Source of the DNA: Candidatus Solincola tengchongensis
Lineage (GTDB): Bacteria > Actinomycetota > Geothermincolia > Geothermincolales > RBG-13-55-18
DNA: 10,780 bases
Assembly: GCA_015711895.1 (NCBI GenBank)
Contig: JACVJH010000396.1
Coordinates: forward strand, 1-10,780
Direction of reading: 5' to 3'
This document shows positions 1-7,351 of the stretch, piece by piece. Numbering within the stretch: position 1 is the first letter of the stretch; every line of letters begins with the position of its first letter. Made by a program: the position numbers and the translations under genes. A model generated the notes under the pieces. It worked only from the letters and a program-made list of their open reading frames with translations, made no database searches and was not told the DNA's origin.

Positions 1-619
1 CCCGCTCTATGGCCGCCGTGGAGCGGAACTCCTGGATGAAGAACTCCGCCTCCTCGAAGGTGATGCCCATGGCGGCGAAGACCACGGCGAACTCCTCCTC
101 CGCCCCCAGCACGCCCGCCTGGCGGGCGATCTGGGCGGCGAGGCGGGAATGGGGCAGCCCGGCCCCGGAGAAGATGGGGAGCTTCTGTCCCCGCACCAGG
201 GGGTTCAGGCCGTCGATGGCCGAAATGCCGGTCTGTATGAAGTCGGTGGGGAAGTCCCTGGCGTAGGGGTTTATGGGGTTCCCGTTGATGTCCAGCCTCT
301 TGTCCGGGATTATGCGCGGGCCCTCGTCGATGGGGCGTCCCAGTCCGTCGAAGACCCGGCCCAGGATGTCCCGGCTGACCGGGAGCTCCAGCCCGCGACC
401 GGTGAAGCGCACCTTGGTCCGGGCGATGTTCAGGCCGCTGGTGGCCTCGAAGGACTGCAGGAGGACCAGGTCCTCCTCCACTTCAAGGACGTTGCCCAGC
501 CCGACGGTCCCGTCCGGGAACTCCACCTCCACCAGCTCGTTGTATTTGGCCCCCTCCACGCCCTCCAGGAGGATCAGGGGCCCCACGATCTCTTTGACCG
601 TCAGGTACTCCTTGAGCAT
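1..619 (-). CDS. atpB: V-type ATPase subunit B, N-terminal part (cut by window edge)
   Basis: This is the non-catalytic nucleotide-site subunit of the V/A-type ATPase head (A3B3), also called ntpB. The first 206 residues are present and the rest lies beyond the left edge. The protein begins MLKEYLTVKEIVGPLILLEG, the usual B-subunit beta-barrel start, and continues through GRVFDGLGRPID and IQTGISAIDGLNPLVRGQK. The degenerate P-loop reads FSGAGLPHSRLAAQIARQA, the B-type form without a working Walker A lysine, followed by FAAMGITFEEAEFF. I chose ATG 619 because AAGGAG lies nine bases upstream. An in-frame GTG at 640 would add seven residues but has a poor ribosome site. The gene follows subunit A after a long 209-base gap. 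Confidence 0.95.
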   Translation of the reverse strand, partial: MLKEYLTVKEIVGPLILLEGVEGAKYNELVEVEFPDGTVGLGNVLEVEEDLVLLQSFEATSGLNIARTKVRFTGRGLELPVSRDILGRVFDGLGRPIDEGPRIIPDKRLDINGNPINPYARDFPTDFIQTGISAIDGLNPLVRGQKLPIFSGAGLPHSRLAAQIARQAGVLGAEEEFAVVFAAMGITFEEAEFFIQEFRSTAAIER

Positions 620-667
620 CTTCTCCGACTCCTTCCCCACTAGCTACCCGCCGCAGGCACGGGACGG

Positions 668-694
668 GCGCCGCTTCCTGCCTTTATGCGGCGC
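668..694 (-). promoter_or_regulatory. Hairpin in the A/B gap, upstream of subunit B
   Basis: A perfect 7-base inverted repeat (GCGCCGC 668-674, GCGGCGC 688-694) encloses a 13-base loop, about 50 bases before the B start. There is no T-run after it on the minus strand, so it does not look like an intrinsic terminator. It could be an mRNA stability or processing element between atpA and atpB. That role is inference; the repeat itself is plain in the sequence. Confidence 0.4.
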
Positions 695-704
695 ATCCCG
701 ATAT

Positions 705-789
705 CTTCCAATCTCTTCCATTGCCGCCCCGCCGCGCGAGCCTCGACAACGCGGCCCCCAGGCGGCGACATTCCTTCCAATCTCTTCCA
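705..789. repeat. Pair of 16-base direct repeats in the A/B gap
   Basis: CTTCCAATCTCTTCCA occurs at 705-720 and again at 774-789, exactly 69 bases apart. On the transcribed strand each copy reads TGGAAGAGATTGGAAG. Each copy contains two TCTTCCA or CTTCCA half-units about ten bases apart. I see no gene between the copies. They could be a small intergenic duplication or paired binding sites. Confidence 0.6.
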
Positions 790-828
790 GTCAAGTCCCC
801 GTGCAGAGCCCCGTCCGGCCCACTTCCC

Positions 829-2592
829 TCAGGCCCTCACCTCCGAGGCCTGTCCGGCCAGCTGCTCGGCCACCTTCTCCTCCAGGCGGTCGAAGCGTTC
901 CAGGTCCTCCTCGGGGATGAACTTGGCCCGGGCGATCTCCTCCTGCACGGGGAGGTCTATGAGCTCCTCGATGGGTCTCCCCTTCTCCAGCTCCCGGGCC
1001 GCCAGGCGGTGGTAGGTCATAATCAGCCTGAGCAGCCGGTACTGCTTACGCAGGGAGGTGAAGGCGTCAGCGTCGTCGAAGGCGTTCTGCTGCAGGAAGT
1101 CCTCGCGCAGGGATTTGGCCGTCTCCATTATCAGGCGCTCCTGGTCGGAGAGGGCCTCGATGCCGATGAGGCGCACCACCTCCTGGAGCTCCGCCTCCCT
1201 CTGCAGGATGCCCATGGCCTCCTCGCGGAGCTCGGCGTAGGCCGGCTCCACCTCCCGCCTCCAGTAATCCTCCACCTTGTCCAGGTAGAGGCTGTAGCTG
1301 TTCAGCCAGTTGATGGCCGGGAAGTGGCGGGCGAAGGCCAGGCGGTCCTCCAACCCCCAGAAGACCTTGACCACGCGCAGGGTGGCCTGGGTGACCGGCT
1401 CGGAGAGGTCGCCTCCCGGTGGAGACACCGAGCCGATGGCGCTCACCGAGCCCTCCCGGCGGTCCTTCCCCAGACATACCACGCGGCCGGCCCGCTCGTA
1501 GAAGGCGGCCAGTCGGGTGCCCAGGTAGGCGGGGTAGCCCTCCTCGCCGGGCATCTCCTCCAGCCGCCCCGATATCTCCCGCAGGGCCTCCGCCCAGCGG
1601 GAGGTGGAGTCGGCCTGCAGGGCCACGTGGTAACCCATGTCCCGGTAGTACTCGGCAATGGTGATGCCCGTGTACACGGAGGCCTCGCGGGCGGCCACCG
1701 GCATGTTGGAGGTGTTGGCGATGAGCACCGTACGCAGCATGAGGGGCTCCCCGCTGTAGGGGTCGGTGAGCTCGGGGAACTCCAGGAGCACGTCGGTCAT
1801 CTCGTTGCCCCGCTCCCCGCAGCCCACGAAGACCACGATCTGCGCGTTGGCCCACTTGGCGATGGCGTGCTGCAGGACGGTTTTCCCCGAGCCGAAGGGG
1901 CCGGGCACGCAGGCCGTCCCTCCCTTGGAGATGGGGAAGAAGGTGTCCACGATGCGCTGTCCGGTCACCAGTGGCTCGTGGGGGGTCATCTTGGCCGCGT
2001 AAGGGCGGGGCCGGCGTACCGGCCAGCGCTGCATCATGCTCACGGGGACCTCTCCCTTGGGGGTCTCCACCACGGCCACCGTGTCCTCAACGGTGAACTC
2101 CCCCTCTTTTATCTCCGAGACCCTTCCCTCCACCCCCACGGGGACCATCACGCGGTGGGCGATGACCTTGGTCTCCGGGACGGTGCCCAGGATGTCCCCC
2201 GGCCCTACCTCGTCTCCCACCTTCACCGCCGGGGTGAAGGCCCACCTGCGTTCCCGGGAGAGGCCGGGCTCCTCCACCCCACGGGTCACGTAGTTCCCGT
2301 ACTTGGCCCTGATGACGTCCAGAGGCCGCTGCACCCCGTCGTATATGGAGGTCAGAAGGCCCGGCCCCAGCTCCACGCTGAGGGGCTCGCCCGTGGAGAT
2401 CACCTCGTCGCCCGGCCCCAGCCCCGCCGTCTCCTCGTAGACCTGGATGGAGGCCAGGTTGCCCCGCAGCTCGATGATCTCCCCCATGAGGCGGTCCTTC
2501 CCCACCTTGACCAGGTCGTACATCTTGGGCTCGGGCAGGTCTCTGGCCACCACCAGGGGTCCGGAAACCTTGACCACCACTCCCGCTTCCAT
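829..2592 (-). CDS. atpA: V-type ATPase catalytic subunit A
   Basis: Catalytic ATP-hydrolysing or ATP-synthesising subunit of the V/A-type ATPase (ntpA), 587 residues, the normal family length. It starts with the beta-barrel MEAGVVVKVSGPLVVA and has the A-specific non-homologous insert (about residues 110-190). The Walker A loop GPFGSGKT is at 231-238 and the catalytic-glutamate segment CGERGNEM at 258-265. The ADSTSRWAEALREISGRL segment (327 onward) and SVSPPGGDLSEPVTQ (388-402) are also intact. The C-terminal helical domain includes QQNAFDDAD (501-509). ATG 2592 has GGGGAG six bases upstream. Subunit F lies 82 bases upstream and subunit B 209 bases downstream. All key catalytic residues are present, so the enzyme should be active. 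Confidence 0.98.
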   Translation of the reverse strand: MEAGVVVKVSGPLVVARDLPEPKMYDLVKVGKDRLMGEIIELRGNLASIQVYEETAGLGPGDEVISTGEPLSVELGPGLLTSIYDGVQRPLDVIRAKYGNYVTRGVEEPGLSRERRWAFTPAVKVGDEVGPGDILGTVPETKVIAHRVMVPVGVEGRVSEIKEGEFTVEDTVAVVETPKGEVPVSMMQRWPVRRPRPYAAKMTPHEPLVTGQRIVDTFFPISKGGTACVPGPFGSGKTVLQHAIAKWANAQIVVFVGCGERGNEMTDVLLEFPELTDPYSGEPLMLRTVLIANTSNMPVAAREASVYTGITIAEYYRDMGYHVALQADSTSRWAEALREISGRLEEMPGEEGYPAYLGTRLAAFYERAGRVVCLGKDRREGSVSAIGSVSPPGGDLSEPVTQATLRVVKVFWGLEDRLAFARHFPAINWLNSYSLYLDKVEDYWRREVEPAYAELREEAMGILQREAELQEVVRLIGIEALSDQERLIMETAKSLREDFLQQNAFDDADAFTSLRKQYRLLRLIMTYHRLAARELEKGRPIEELIDLPVQEEIARAKFIPEEDLERFDRLEEKVAEQLAGQASEVRA

Positions 2593-2674
2593 CTGGTTCT
2601 CCCCTCTATCCTCTCACGTCACCGTCACAAGCGTTTCTTCACCTTGGGCATGTTGCCAGATTATTCCATATGTT

Positions 2675-2995
2675 TCATCTCTCCAGGTCGGCGCCCACAG
2701 CCTTCACGATCCGCTCCCGAAGGCGGGCGGCCGCCGTCTCCCGGGTCCCGGTCACCGCGGGAACCACCAGCACCACGGGGAGCCCCCCTTGGGGAGGGAA
2801 CCCGGGTATCTCCCGCTCCAGGACCTCGAAGACCGGCTCGGTGACCATGACCACCGCGTATCTCCGGAGGTCCAGTTCCCGCCAGATGCGCGGGCCGTCC
2901 TCCGGAAGGGGGGCGACGAAGGTCTCCACCCCCACAGCCTTGAATCCCAGGGTGGAGGTCCTTCCCCCTATCATGGCCATCCTCAGGGCGCTCAT
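2675..2995 (-). CDS. atpF: V-type ATPase subunit F
   Basis: Small central-stalk subunit of the V/A-type ATPase (called ntpG in Enterococcus), 106 residues, a normal size. It binds subunit D inside the rotating shaft and modulates coupling. The start (MSALRMAMIGGRTSTLGFKAVGVETFV) fits the family pattern of a hydrophobic strand, then GF..AGV. It continues with a Rossmann-like fold (YAVVMVTEPVF near 48-58) and a hydrophobic strand VVLVVPAV near 75-82. AAGGA lies five bases before ATG 2995; an in-frame ATG at 2980 is possible but less well placed. It follows subunit C after 77 bases that hold a strong hairpin. Identity rests on position and fold pattern, since F sequences diverge. Confidence 0.9.
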   Translation of the reverse strand: MSALRMAMIGGRTSTLGFKAVGVETFVAPLPEDGPRIWRELDLRRYAVVMVTEPVFEVLEREIPGFPPQGGLPVVLVVPAVTGTRETAAARLRERIVKAVGADLER

Positions 2996-3015
2996 CCTTA
3001 TCCTTCCCTTTCCTT

Positions 3016-3066
3016 CCCGGTCCGCGGTCCCCTCTCGGGCAGCGAATCCCGGGGGGCCGGACCGGG
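3016..3066 (-). promoter_or_regulatory. Intercistronic hairpin between subunits C and F
   Basis: CCCGGTCCG (3016-3024) and CGGACCGGG (3058-3066) form a perfect 9-base inverted repeat enclosing 33 bases. Part of the interior can extend the pairing (C-run 3029-3032 with G-run 3051-3056). It begins seven bases after the atpC stop codon on the transcript and ends about 20 bases before the atpF start. There is no T-run, so an RNA-stability or processing role is more likely than termination. Confidence 0.55.
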
Positions 3067-3072
3067 TATCGA

Positions 3073-4188
3073 CTATTCGATGTACAGCTTGCGCAACATC
3101 CGTTCTATGGCCTCCGGGGCCAGGTTGTGCAGCTTTCCCATGAGGATCATGCGCACCATGGTCACCTCGTTCTCCCTCGCCCGCACGAAGGCGAACACCG
3201 GCTCCACTCCCGCGGAGATGCGGCGGCTGGCCCGCAGCATGTCCATGATGAAATCGTCGCTGCGGCGGTCGAAATCGCTCAGGCTCGGCTTCTCCTCGCC
3301 CTCCCCCACGATCTCGAGGAGGCGGGAAGGGTAGCGGGCCCGCTCCAGCTTCCGCAGCATCGCCTCCTCGGGATCGCCGTAAGCCTCCATCAGATATGAC
3401 GTGGAGATGTGCCCCCCCTCCACCAGGGACCTGCGGACGGACTCCGGGTCCTTGCCCAGCCGCCGGGCACGGAGAAAAGCCTTGAGGTTGGCGAGATCGA
3501 TGGCCGTGCGGGCGAACTCCTCCAGGAACCTGCTCCCCTCCCGGCGCGCCAGGAGTAGGCGATACCTCAGGAAATAACCGTCCAGCAGCGTATCCAGCTC
3601 CTGCGGAGAGAGCTCCCTCCCCTTCACCTCCAGGACCACTTCCCGGTACGGGGAGGGGAGTTCCGAGGGGTCCTCCACGCCGCGCTTCAGGACTTCCACG
3701 CTCAGGCTTCCCAGGCGCGGCAGCAGCGCCTCCTCCCCCTCTTCGGCCCGCCTCGCCTTGAGGAGGACCTTGAGGTTGTGGAAGTCGTAGCGGCAGTGAA
3801 AGAACTCGAAGAGCACGGAGTCCTTGGGCAGGGCCTCCCGCAGGAAGGCGTAGACGTCGTGGAGATAGGCGGTAAGCCCGTCGTCCACCTCCCGCGCCGT
3901 GGTCGCCCCGGCCAGGTAGTCGCCCATCTCCACCTCCTCCAGGATGTGCAGGGCCTCCTGAAAATCGGCCTCCACGAGCCTCCCCACGTGGTGGGGCATG
4001 AGGAGCTTCCTCTCCTGGGCCCTCACCCTCCCCACGGCATGGCCGTAACGCAGCACGTCGTGGAAGGGCTTGAAGACCGGCCTCCGCAGAGGGGTCGCCC
4101 TGTGGGGCTTCTGGGCCTCCTCTTTCCCGAGGTGCAGGGGTTCCCGTTTCCAGCTGGGCCTCCCGCTAAGTCCCCGGCTCACGGCCAT
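3073..4188 (-). CDS. atpC: V-type ATPase subunit C (d-type)
   Basis: Subunit C (ntpC, the yeast Vma6/d homologue) is the funnel-shaped coupler that seats the central shaft on the membrane ring. As drawn it has 371 residues. The family-like part begins near residue 46 with DVLRYGHAVGRVRAQERKLL, followed by HVGRLVEADFQEALHILE. Later come FFHCRYDFHNLKVLLKARRA (about 130-148) and a second repeat RTAIDLANLKAFLRARRLGK. The C-terminus is EVTMVRMILMGKLHNLAPEAIERMLRKLYIE-like. The first ~45 residues are basic, proline-rich and unlike the family, so the start is uncertain: ATG 4188 lies 22 bases after subunit E, while an internal GTG before LRYGHAVG would give a typical length but lacks a clear ribosome site. 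Confidence 0.93.
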   Translation of the reverse strand: MAVSRGLSGRPSWKREPLHLGKEEAQKPHRATPLRRPVFKPFHDVLRYGHAVGRVRAQERKLLMPHHVGRLVEADFQEALHILEEVEMGDYLAGATTAREVDDGLTAYLHDVYAFLREALPKDSVLFEFFHCRYDFHNLKVLLKARRAEEGEEALLPRLGSLSVEVLKRGVEDPSELPSPYREVVLEVKGRELSPQELDTLLDGYFLRYRLLLARREGSRFLEEFARTAIDLANLKAFLRARRLGKDPESVRRSLVEGGHISTSYLMEAYGDPEEAMLRKLERARYPSRLLEIVGEGEEKPSLSDFDRRSDDFIMDMLRASRRISAGVEPVFAFVRARENEVTMVRMILMGKLHNLAPEAIERMLRKLYIE

Positions 4189-4210
4189 GGCGCCATCCCC
4201 GTCCTCTTTC

Positions 4211-4813
4211 TCACTCCGGACCGAAGAGGAGCCTGCTCACGGCCTCCTCGCTCTCTTCCCACACCTTCTGGAGCAGGGCCTCCACGGAGAGGTTCACCTC
4301 AAGGCCCCTGCCCCTCAAGATCACCCCCCGGTCAAAGGGGGCGTCCTCGGGGGAGAGGCTCAACTCCCCCTTCTTCCCCGCCTGGGAGAGCTCCCGGTTG
4401 ATCTCCTGGAGAAGCCCTCCTTCCAGCAGCCTCCGGTCGTAGGGGGAAGCCGTCAACACCTCGTCCCCGTTCACGACCCCGGAGAGAACGGCTTTCCGCA
4501 GCCATTCGCCGTATTCCTCCTCGGGGAGTTCCCGGAAGCGGCGGCCCGCCTCCCGGACCACCTCATCCAGCAACCCCTCTTTGGCCGCCAGGAGGTCCAT
4601 GCGGCCCTCCAGCCGAGCCCGGCTGAGGATCTTGAGCCGCTCTCCCTCCGCCCGCATCCTGTAGGACTTGCGTATCTCGTCGGCCTCCCTCCGGGCCTCC
4701 TCCTCGGCCTCTCTCCTAATGCGAGCGGCCTCTTCCTCGGCCTCGGCCAGCAGGCGCCGGCTCTCCTTCCGGGCGTCCTCCTCTATCTTCTCCAGCAGTT
4801 TCTCCAGGGACAT
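4211..4813 (-). CDS. atpE: V-type ATPase subunit E (peripheral stalk)
   Basis: Peripheral-stalk subunit E (ntpE), 200 residues, typical length. The N-terminal half is a long charged coiled coil (MSLEKLLEKIEEDARKES, then alternating Glu/Arg/Ala to about residue 75) that pairs with subunit H. The C-terminal half is the globular domain that binds the A3B3 head. It contains the family signature GVILRGRGLEVNLSVEALL near residues 163-181. ATG 4813 has GAGGAG six bases upstream. The gene sits 22 bases after subunit K and 22 bases before subunit C, so it is clearly co-transcribed with them. It is a structural stator, not catalytic. Confidence 0.95.
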   Translation of the reverse strand: MSLEKLLEKIEEDARKESRRLLAEAEEEAARIRREAEEEARREADEIRKSYRMRAEGERLKILSRARLEGRMDLLAAKEGLLDEVVREAGRRFRELPEEEYGEWLRKAVLSGVVNGDEVLTASPYDRRLLEGGLLQEINRELSQAGKKGELSLSPEDAPFDRGVILRGRGLEVNLSVEALLQKVWEESEEAVSRLLFGPE

Positions 4814-4835
4814 CTGGGGCTCCTCAAGGGGAAAC

Positions 4836-5347
4836 TCAGATCCCGAGGGTGCCGTACAACGGCTTGATGACCACGAACAGGTAGATGATGGTCACGATGA
4901 GCGAGAGCACGGCGTAGGTCTCCACGAGGGCCGGAAGGACCAGCGCCCGGCCCATCTCCTCCCGCCGCTTGGCCACCATGGGCGCCGCTCCCACGGAGGT
5001 AAGGCCCTGGTATATGGCGGAGGTGCAGCAGACGAAGGCCACCGGCAGGCAGGCCAGGAAGATCTGGAAGCCCACCCAACCGGGCAGGGCTCCCCACCCC
5101 GAGCCGGGCTTCATGACGAAGGCCACCACCACCCCGGTGATGAACCCGTAGATCCCCTGGGTACCGGGTATGACCACCAGGGGCAGGAGCGGACCGAAGA
5201 GGTCCGGCATATCCACCAGGATGCCCCCGCCACGTTGGCGATGTAGGTTATGCCCATGGCCGAGCCGGTGCCTCCCCCGATGACCGCCAGGGCGGCGCCC
5301 AGAACCGCCCAGTGTACACCGGAGAGTCCGCCGAAGGTCGCGTTCAT
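4836..5347 (-). CDS. atpK: V-type ATPase proteolipid subunit K, frame broken once
   Basis: Membrane-ring proteolipid (ntpK, c-ring homologue). Reading starts at ATG 5347 (MNATFGGLSGVHWAVLGAAL) but must change frame at the G5 run 5224-5228 (written CCCCC on the plus strand). Adding one G gives an unbroken 170-residue protein ending YGTLGI at 4836. This has four membrane helices in two hairpins, the duplicated form seen in Enterococcus. Helix 2 holds PGTQGIYG (61-68 of the joined protein), helix 3 AIYQG (111-115) and helix 4 LVETYAVL (141-148) with ion-binding Glu143. Without correction only 78 residues are made. ATG 5347 overlaps the subunit I stop by four bases (ATGA) and has a very strong ribosome site. 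The break is most simply a sequencing or assembly error. Confidence 0.9.
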
Positions 5348-7332
5348 GCCTTACCTCCTTGAAGATCGTCGATAACCACTTTCTCCGTACGCAGGCCGAA
5401 GGGCCGGAAGGGCTCCCCTCCGTCCTCGTAGAACTTCCCGAAGAACTCCACGTACTGCAGCCTGAGCGGGTGCACGAAAGCGCCAAGCAGGTTTATGAGC
5501 AGGTTGAAGATATGGCCGCCGGCCAGGATGGCCACCATGAGGACCACGCCCAGGACGGGAATGGCGAAGATCATGCCGGCCATGCGGTTGATCACGCTCC
5601 CGATGGCCACGGTGGCCATTCCCAGAGCGTAAAGTCGTAGATAGGAGGCCACGTCGCCGATGGTGGCCCCGAAGAGGCCGTAAAGGTTGTAGAGCCCGCC
5701 GAAGAACTTGCCCAGGATGCTCTTGCTGGAGATGTTGGAGAGGAATACCACCCCCGCAGCGCCCGCGGCCAGGGCCCACGTCCCCGCCGTCTGCACCGGC
5801 TTGACCTTCACCCCGGCACCGAGGGCCATGACCGCCAGGCCCAGCCACATGAGGAGGGTGGTCCCCTGTTCGCAGAAACCCATCCACACCGAGTTGTGGC
5901 GCATGTTGTCGTACATCTCGATGGCCACCCCTATGGATATGTGGATGAGTCCCAGCGCGGCGCAGATGAGCATCATGGGGATGGGGTTGAGGAGGACGTC
6001 GAGGGTTCCCGGGAATTTGAGGACCGCGGGCAGTGCCTCCCCCTCGATGCCGAACCAGCCCCGGGTGAACACCCCCACCACCATGGAGGCGATCCCGCAG
6101 TAGAGCATGAGGCGGAAGAAGCGGCGCACGGCCTCGGAGAGGTCCAGTTTGCGCAGCGCCAGCCAGGAGCCGAGAGCGATCAGGGCACCGTACCCCACGT
6201 CCCCGATACACATCCCGAAGAAGAGGACGAAGAAGGGGGCCACGAAGGGCGTGGGGTCGGTCTCCCCCGGATTGGGCAGGCCGAAGAGATTGATGAGGCT
6301 TTCCGCGGGCTTTATCCCCCCGCGGTTGATGAGGAGGGTGGGCGGGAGATCTCCCTCTCCCGGCGGCTCCAAGGTCACGTCCAGGGTGTCTCCCAGTTCC
6401 TCCAGCGCGAGGAGCACCTCCTCCCCCCGGGATTCCTCCACCCATCCCTCCAAGGCCACCACCCGGTCCGTGCGCAGGAAGTTCTCCTGCACCTCCTCCT
6501 TGAGGAGCAGGTTGCGCAGGTAATCGTTGAGAGCCAGGAGCTTGGGCTTGAGGGGCAGTTTCTCCCTGATGCCCTCCACCAGCCTCTCCCGGGCCGTGGC
6601 CTCCTCCTCCAGGCGTTTCCGCAGGCGCGCCGCCTCCTCTTCCGGTGTGGAGTCCACTCCGGGGAAGTGTACCTCCTCCAGCTCGTACCTCTGGGCCAGC
6701 TCCCGGAAGGAATCCAGGTCCTCCCGGTGCACGGCTACCACCATGAAGAGGCGCTCCCCATCCCGGCGCAGCTCCTCCCACCAGGAATAAGGGCAGGCCT
6801 CCTCCATCTCCCTCTCCCAGGCCGGATAGTGTCCGGCGCCCAGTACCGCAAGCCTTACCTCCACCCATCGGAGCTCCCGCAGCTCGCCCAGAGGAAAACG
6901 GAGCTCCTCCCAGAGGCGCAGTTCCTCGACGGATCTCCCTATCTCCGCGATACGGCTCTCCACGTGGCGGAGCTGGATGTCCAGGTCCTCCAGTTCCCGG
7001 TAGAGGGCCTCCAGGTCCACCTCCTTCTCCACGCGCAGGAACTCCTCGTAGGTGAGATGTGTCCTCCCCTGCAGGAGGCCGCCCAAAAGGCCGCCCTTCC
7101 TTTCCTCGAAGCGCTCCAGGAGCTCGATGAGGAAATCGCACCGCGATATGGACAGCTTCAGTTCCCGCACCTCGGAGCGGCAGGGTACGGCCAGCTCCTC
7201 CAGCTCACCCTCCATGGCGGAAGGGAGGTTCACCACGTGCACGGCTCCCAGTTCGTAGAGCCTCTGGACGAGCTCGTCCCTCCTCTCCGCGGGGACCAGA
7301 ATGGTGGCTTTGAGCATCCTGGCGACGGGCAT
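5344..7332 (-). CDS. atpI: V-type ATPase subunit I (a-type, membrane stator)
   Basis: Subunit I (ntpI, homologue of eukaryotic subunit a), 662 residues, normal length. The cytoplasmic half (1-350) starts MPVARMLKATILVPAERRDE and has long coiled-coil arms around residues 95-140 and 230-265. From about residue 362 the C-terminal half is membrane-embedded: VAPFFVLFFGMCIGDVGYGA (364-383) and six or so further helices to about 620. The ion-channel arginine is Arg566 in ASYLRLYALGMA (562-573), and a second conserved arginine is Arg624 in HPLRLQYVEFF. ATG 7332 has GGAGAGG six bases upstream; Met6 is an alternative. It lies 19 bases after subunit H and overlaps subunit K by four bases, implying translational coupling. 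Confidence 0.97.
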   Translation of the reverse strand: MPVARMLKATILVPAERRDELVQRLYELGAVHVVNLPSAMEGELEELAVPCRSEVRELKLSISRCDFLIELLERFEERKGGLLGGLLQGRTHLTYEEFLRVEKEVDLEALYRELEDLDIQLRHVESRIAEIGRSVEELRLWEELRFPLGELRELRWVEVRLAVLGAGHYPAWEREMEEACPYSWWEELRRDGERLFMVVAVHREDLDSFRELAQRYELEEVHFPGVDSTPEEEAARLRKRLEEEATARERLVEGIREKLPLKPKLLALNDYLRNLLLKEEVQENFLRTDRVVALEGWVEESRGEEVLLALEELGDTLDVTLEPPGEGDLPPTLLINRGGIKPAESLINLFGLPNPGETDPTPFVAPFFVLFFGMCIGDVGYGALIALGSWLALRKLDLSEAVRRFFRLMLYCGIASMVVGVFTRGWFGIEGEALPAVLKFPGTLDVLLNPIPMMLICAALGLIHISIGVAIEMYDNMRHNSVWMGFCEQGTTLLMWLGLAVMALGAGVKVKPVQTAGTWALAAGAAGVVFLSNISSKSILGKFFGGLYNLYGLFGATIGDVASYLRLYALGMATVAIGSVINRMAGMIFAIPVLGVVLMVAILAGGHIFNLLINLLGAFVHPLRLQYVEFFGKFYEDGGEPFRPFGLRTEKVVIDDLQGGKA
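5353..5360 (-). promoter_or_regulatory. Strong Shine-Dalgarno site for subunit K
   Basis: AAGGAGGT, an eight-base match to the 16S rRNA tail, lies five bases before ATG 5347 and inside the end of the subunit I gene. It is the best ribosome site in the window. This fits the need for many K copies per ring, and it supports 5347 as the true start despite the downstream frame break. Confidence 0.8.
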
Positions 7333-7351
7333 CTCTCACCTCTCCGCCACG

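Noticed and set aside
2593..2674. An eight-codon frame (MPKVKKRL) in the F/A gap as a leader peptide.
   Set aside because: It has no ribosome site and no associated hairpin; frames this short arise by chance.
721..2844. A 707-codon open frame on the plus strand opposite subunit A.
   Set aside because: It is antisense to a complete, motif-rich catalytic subunit. Its product is His/Leu/Gly-rich with no recognisable domain, as expected from the complement of a GC-rich gene.
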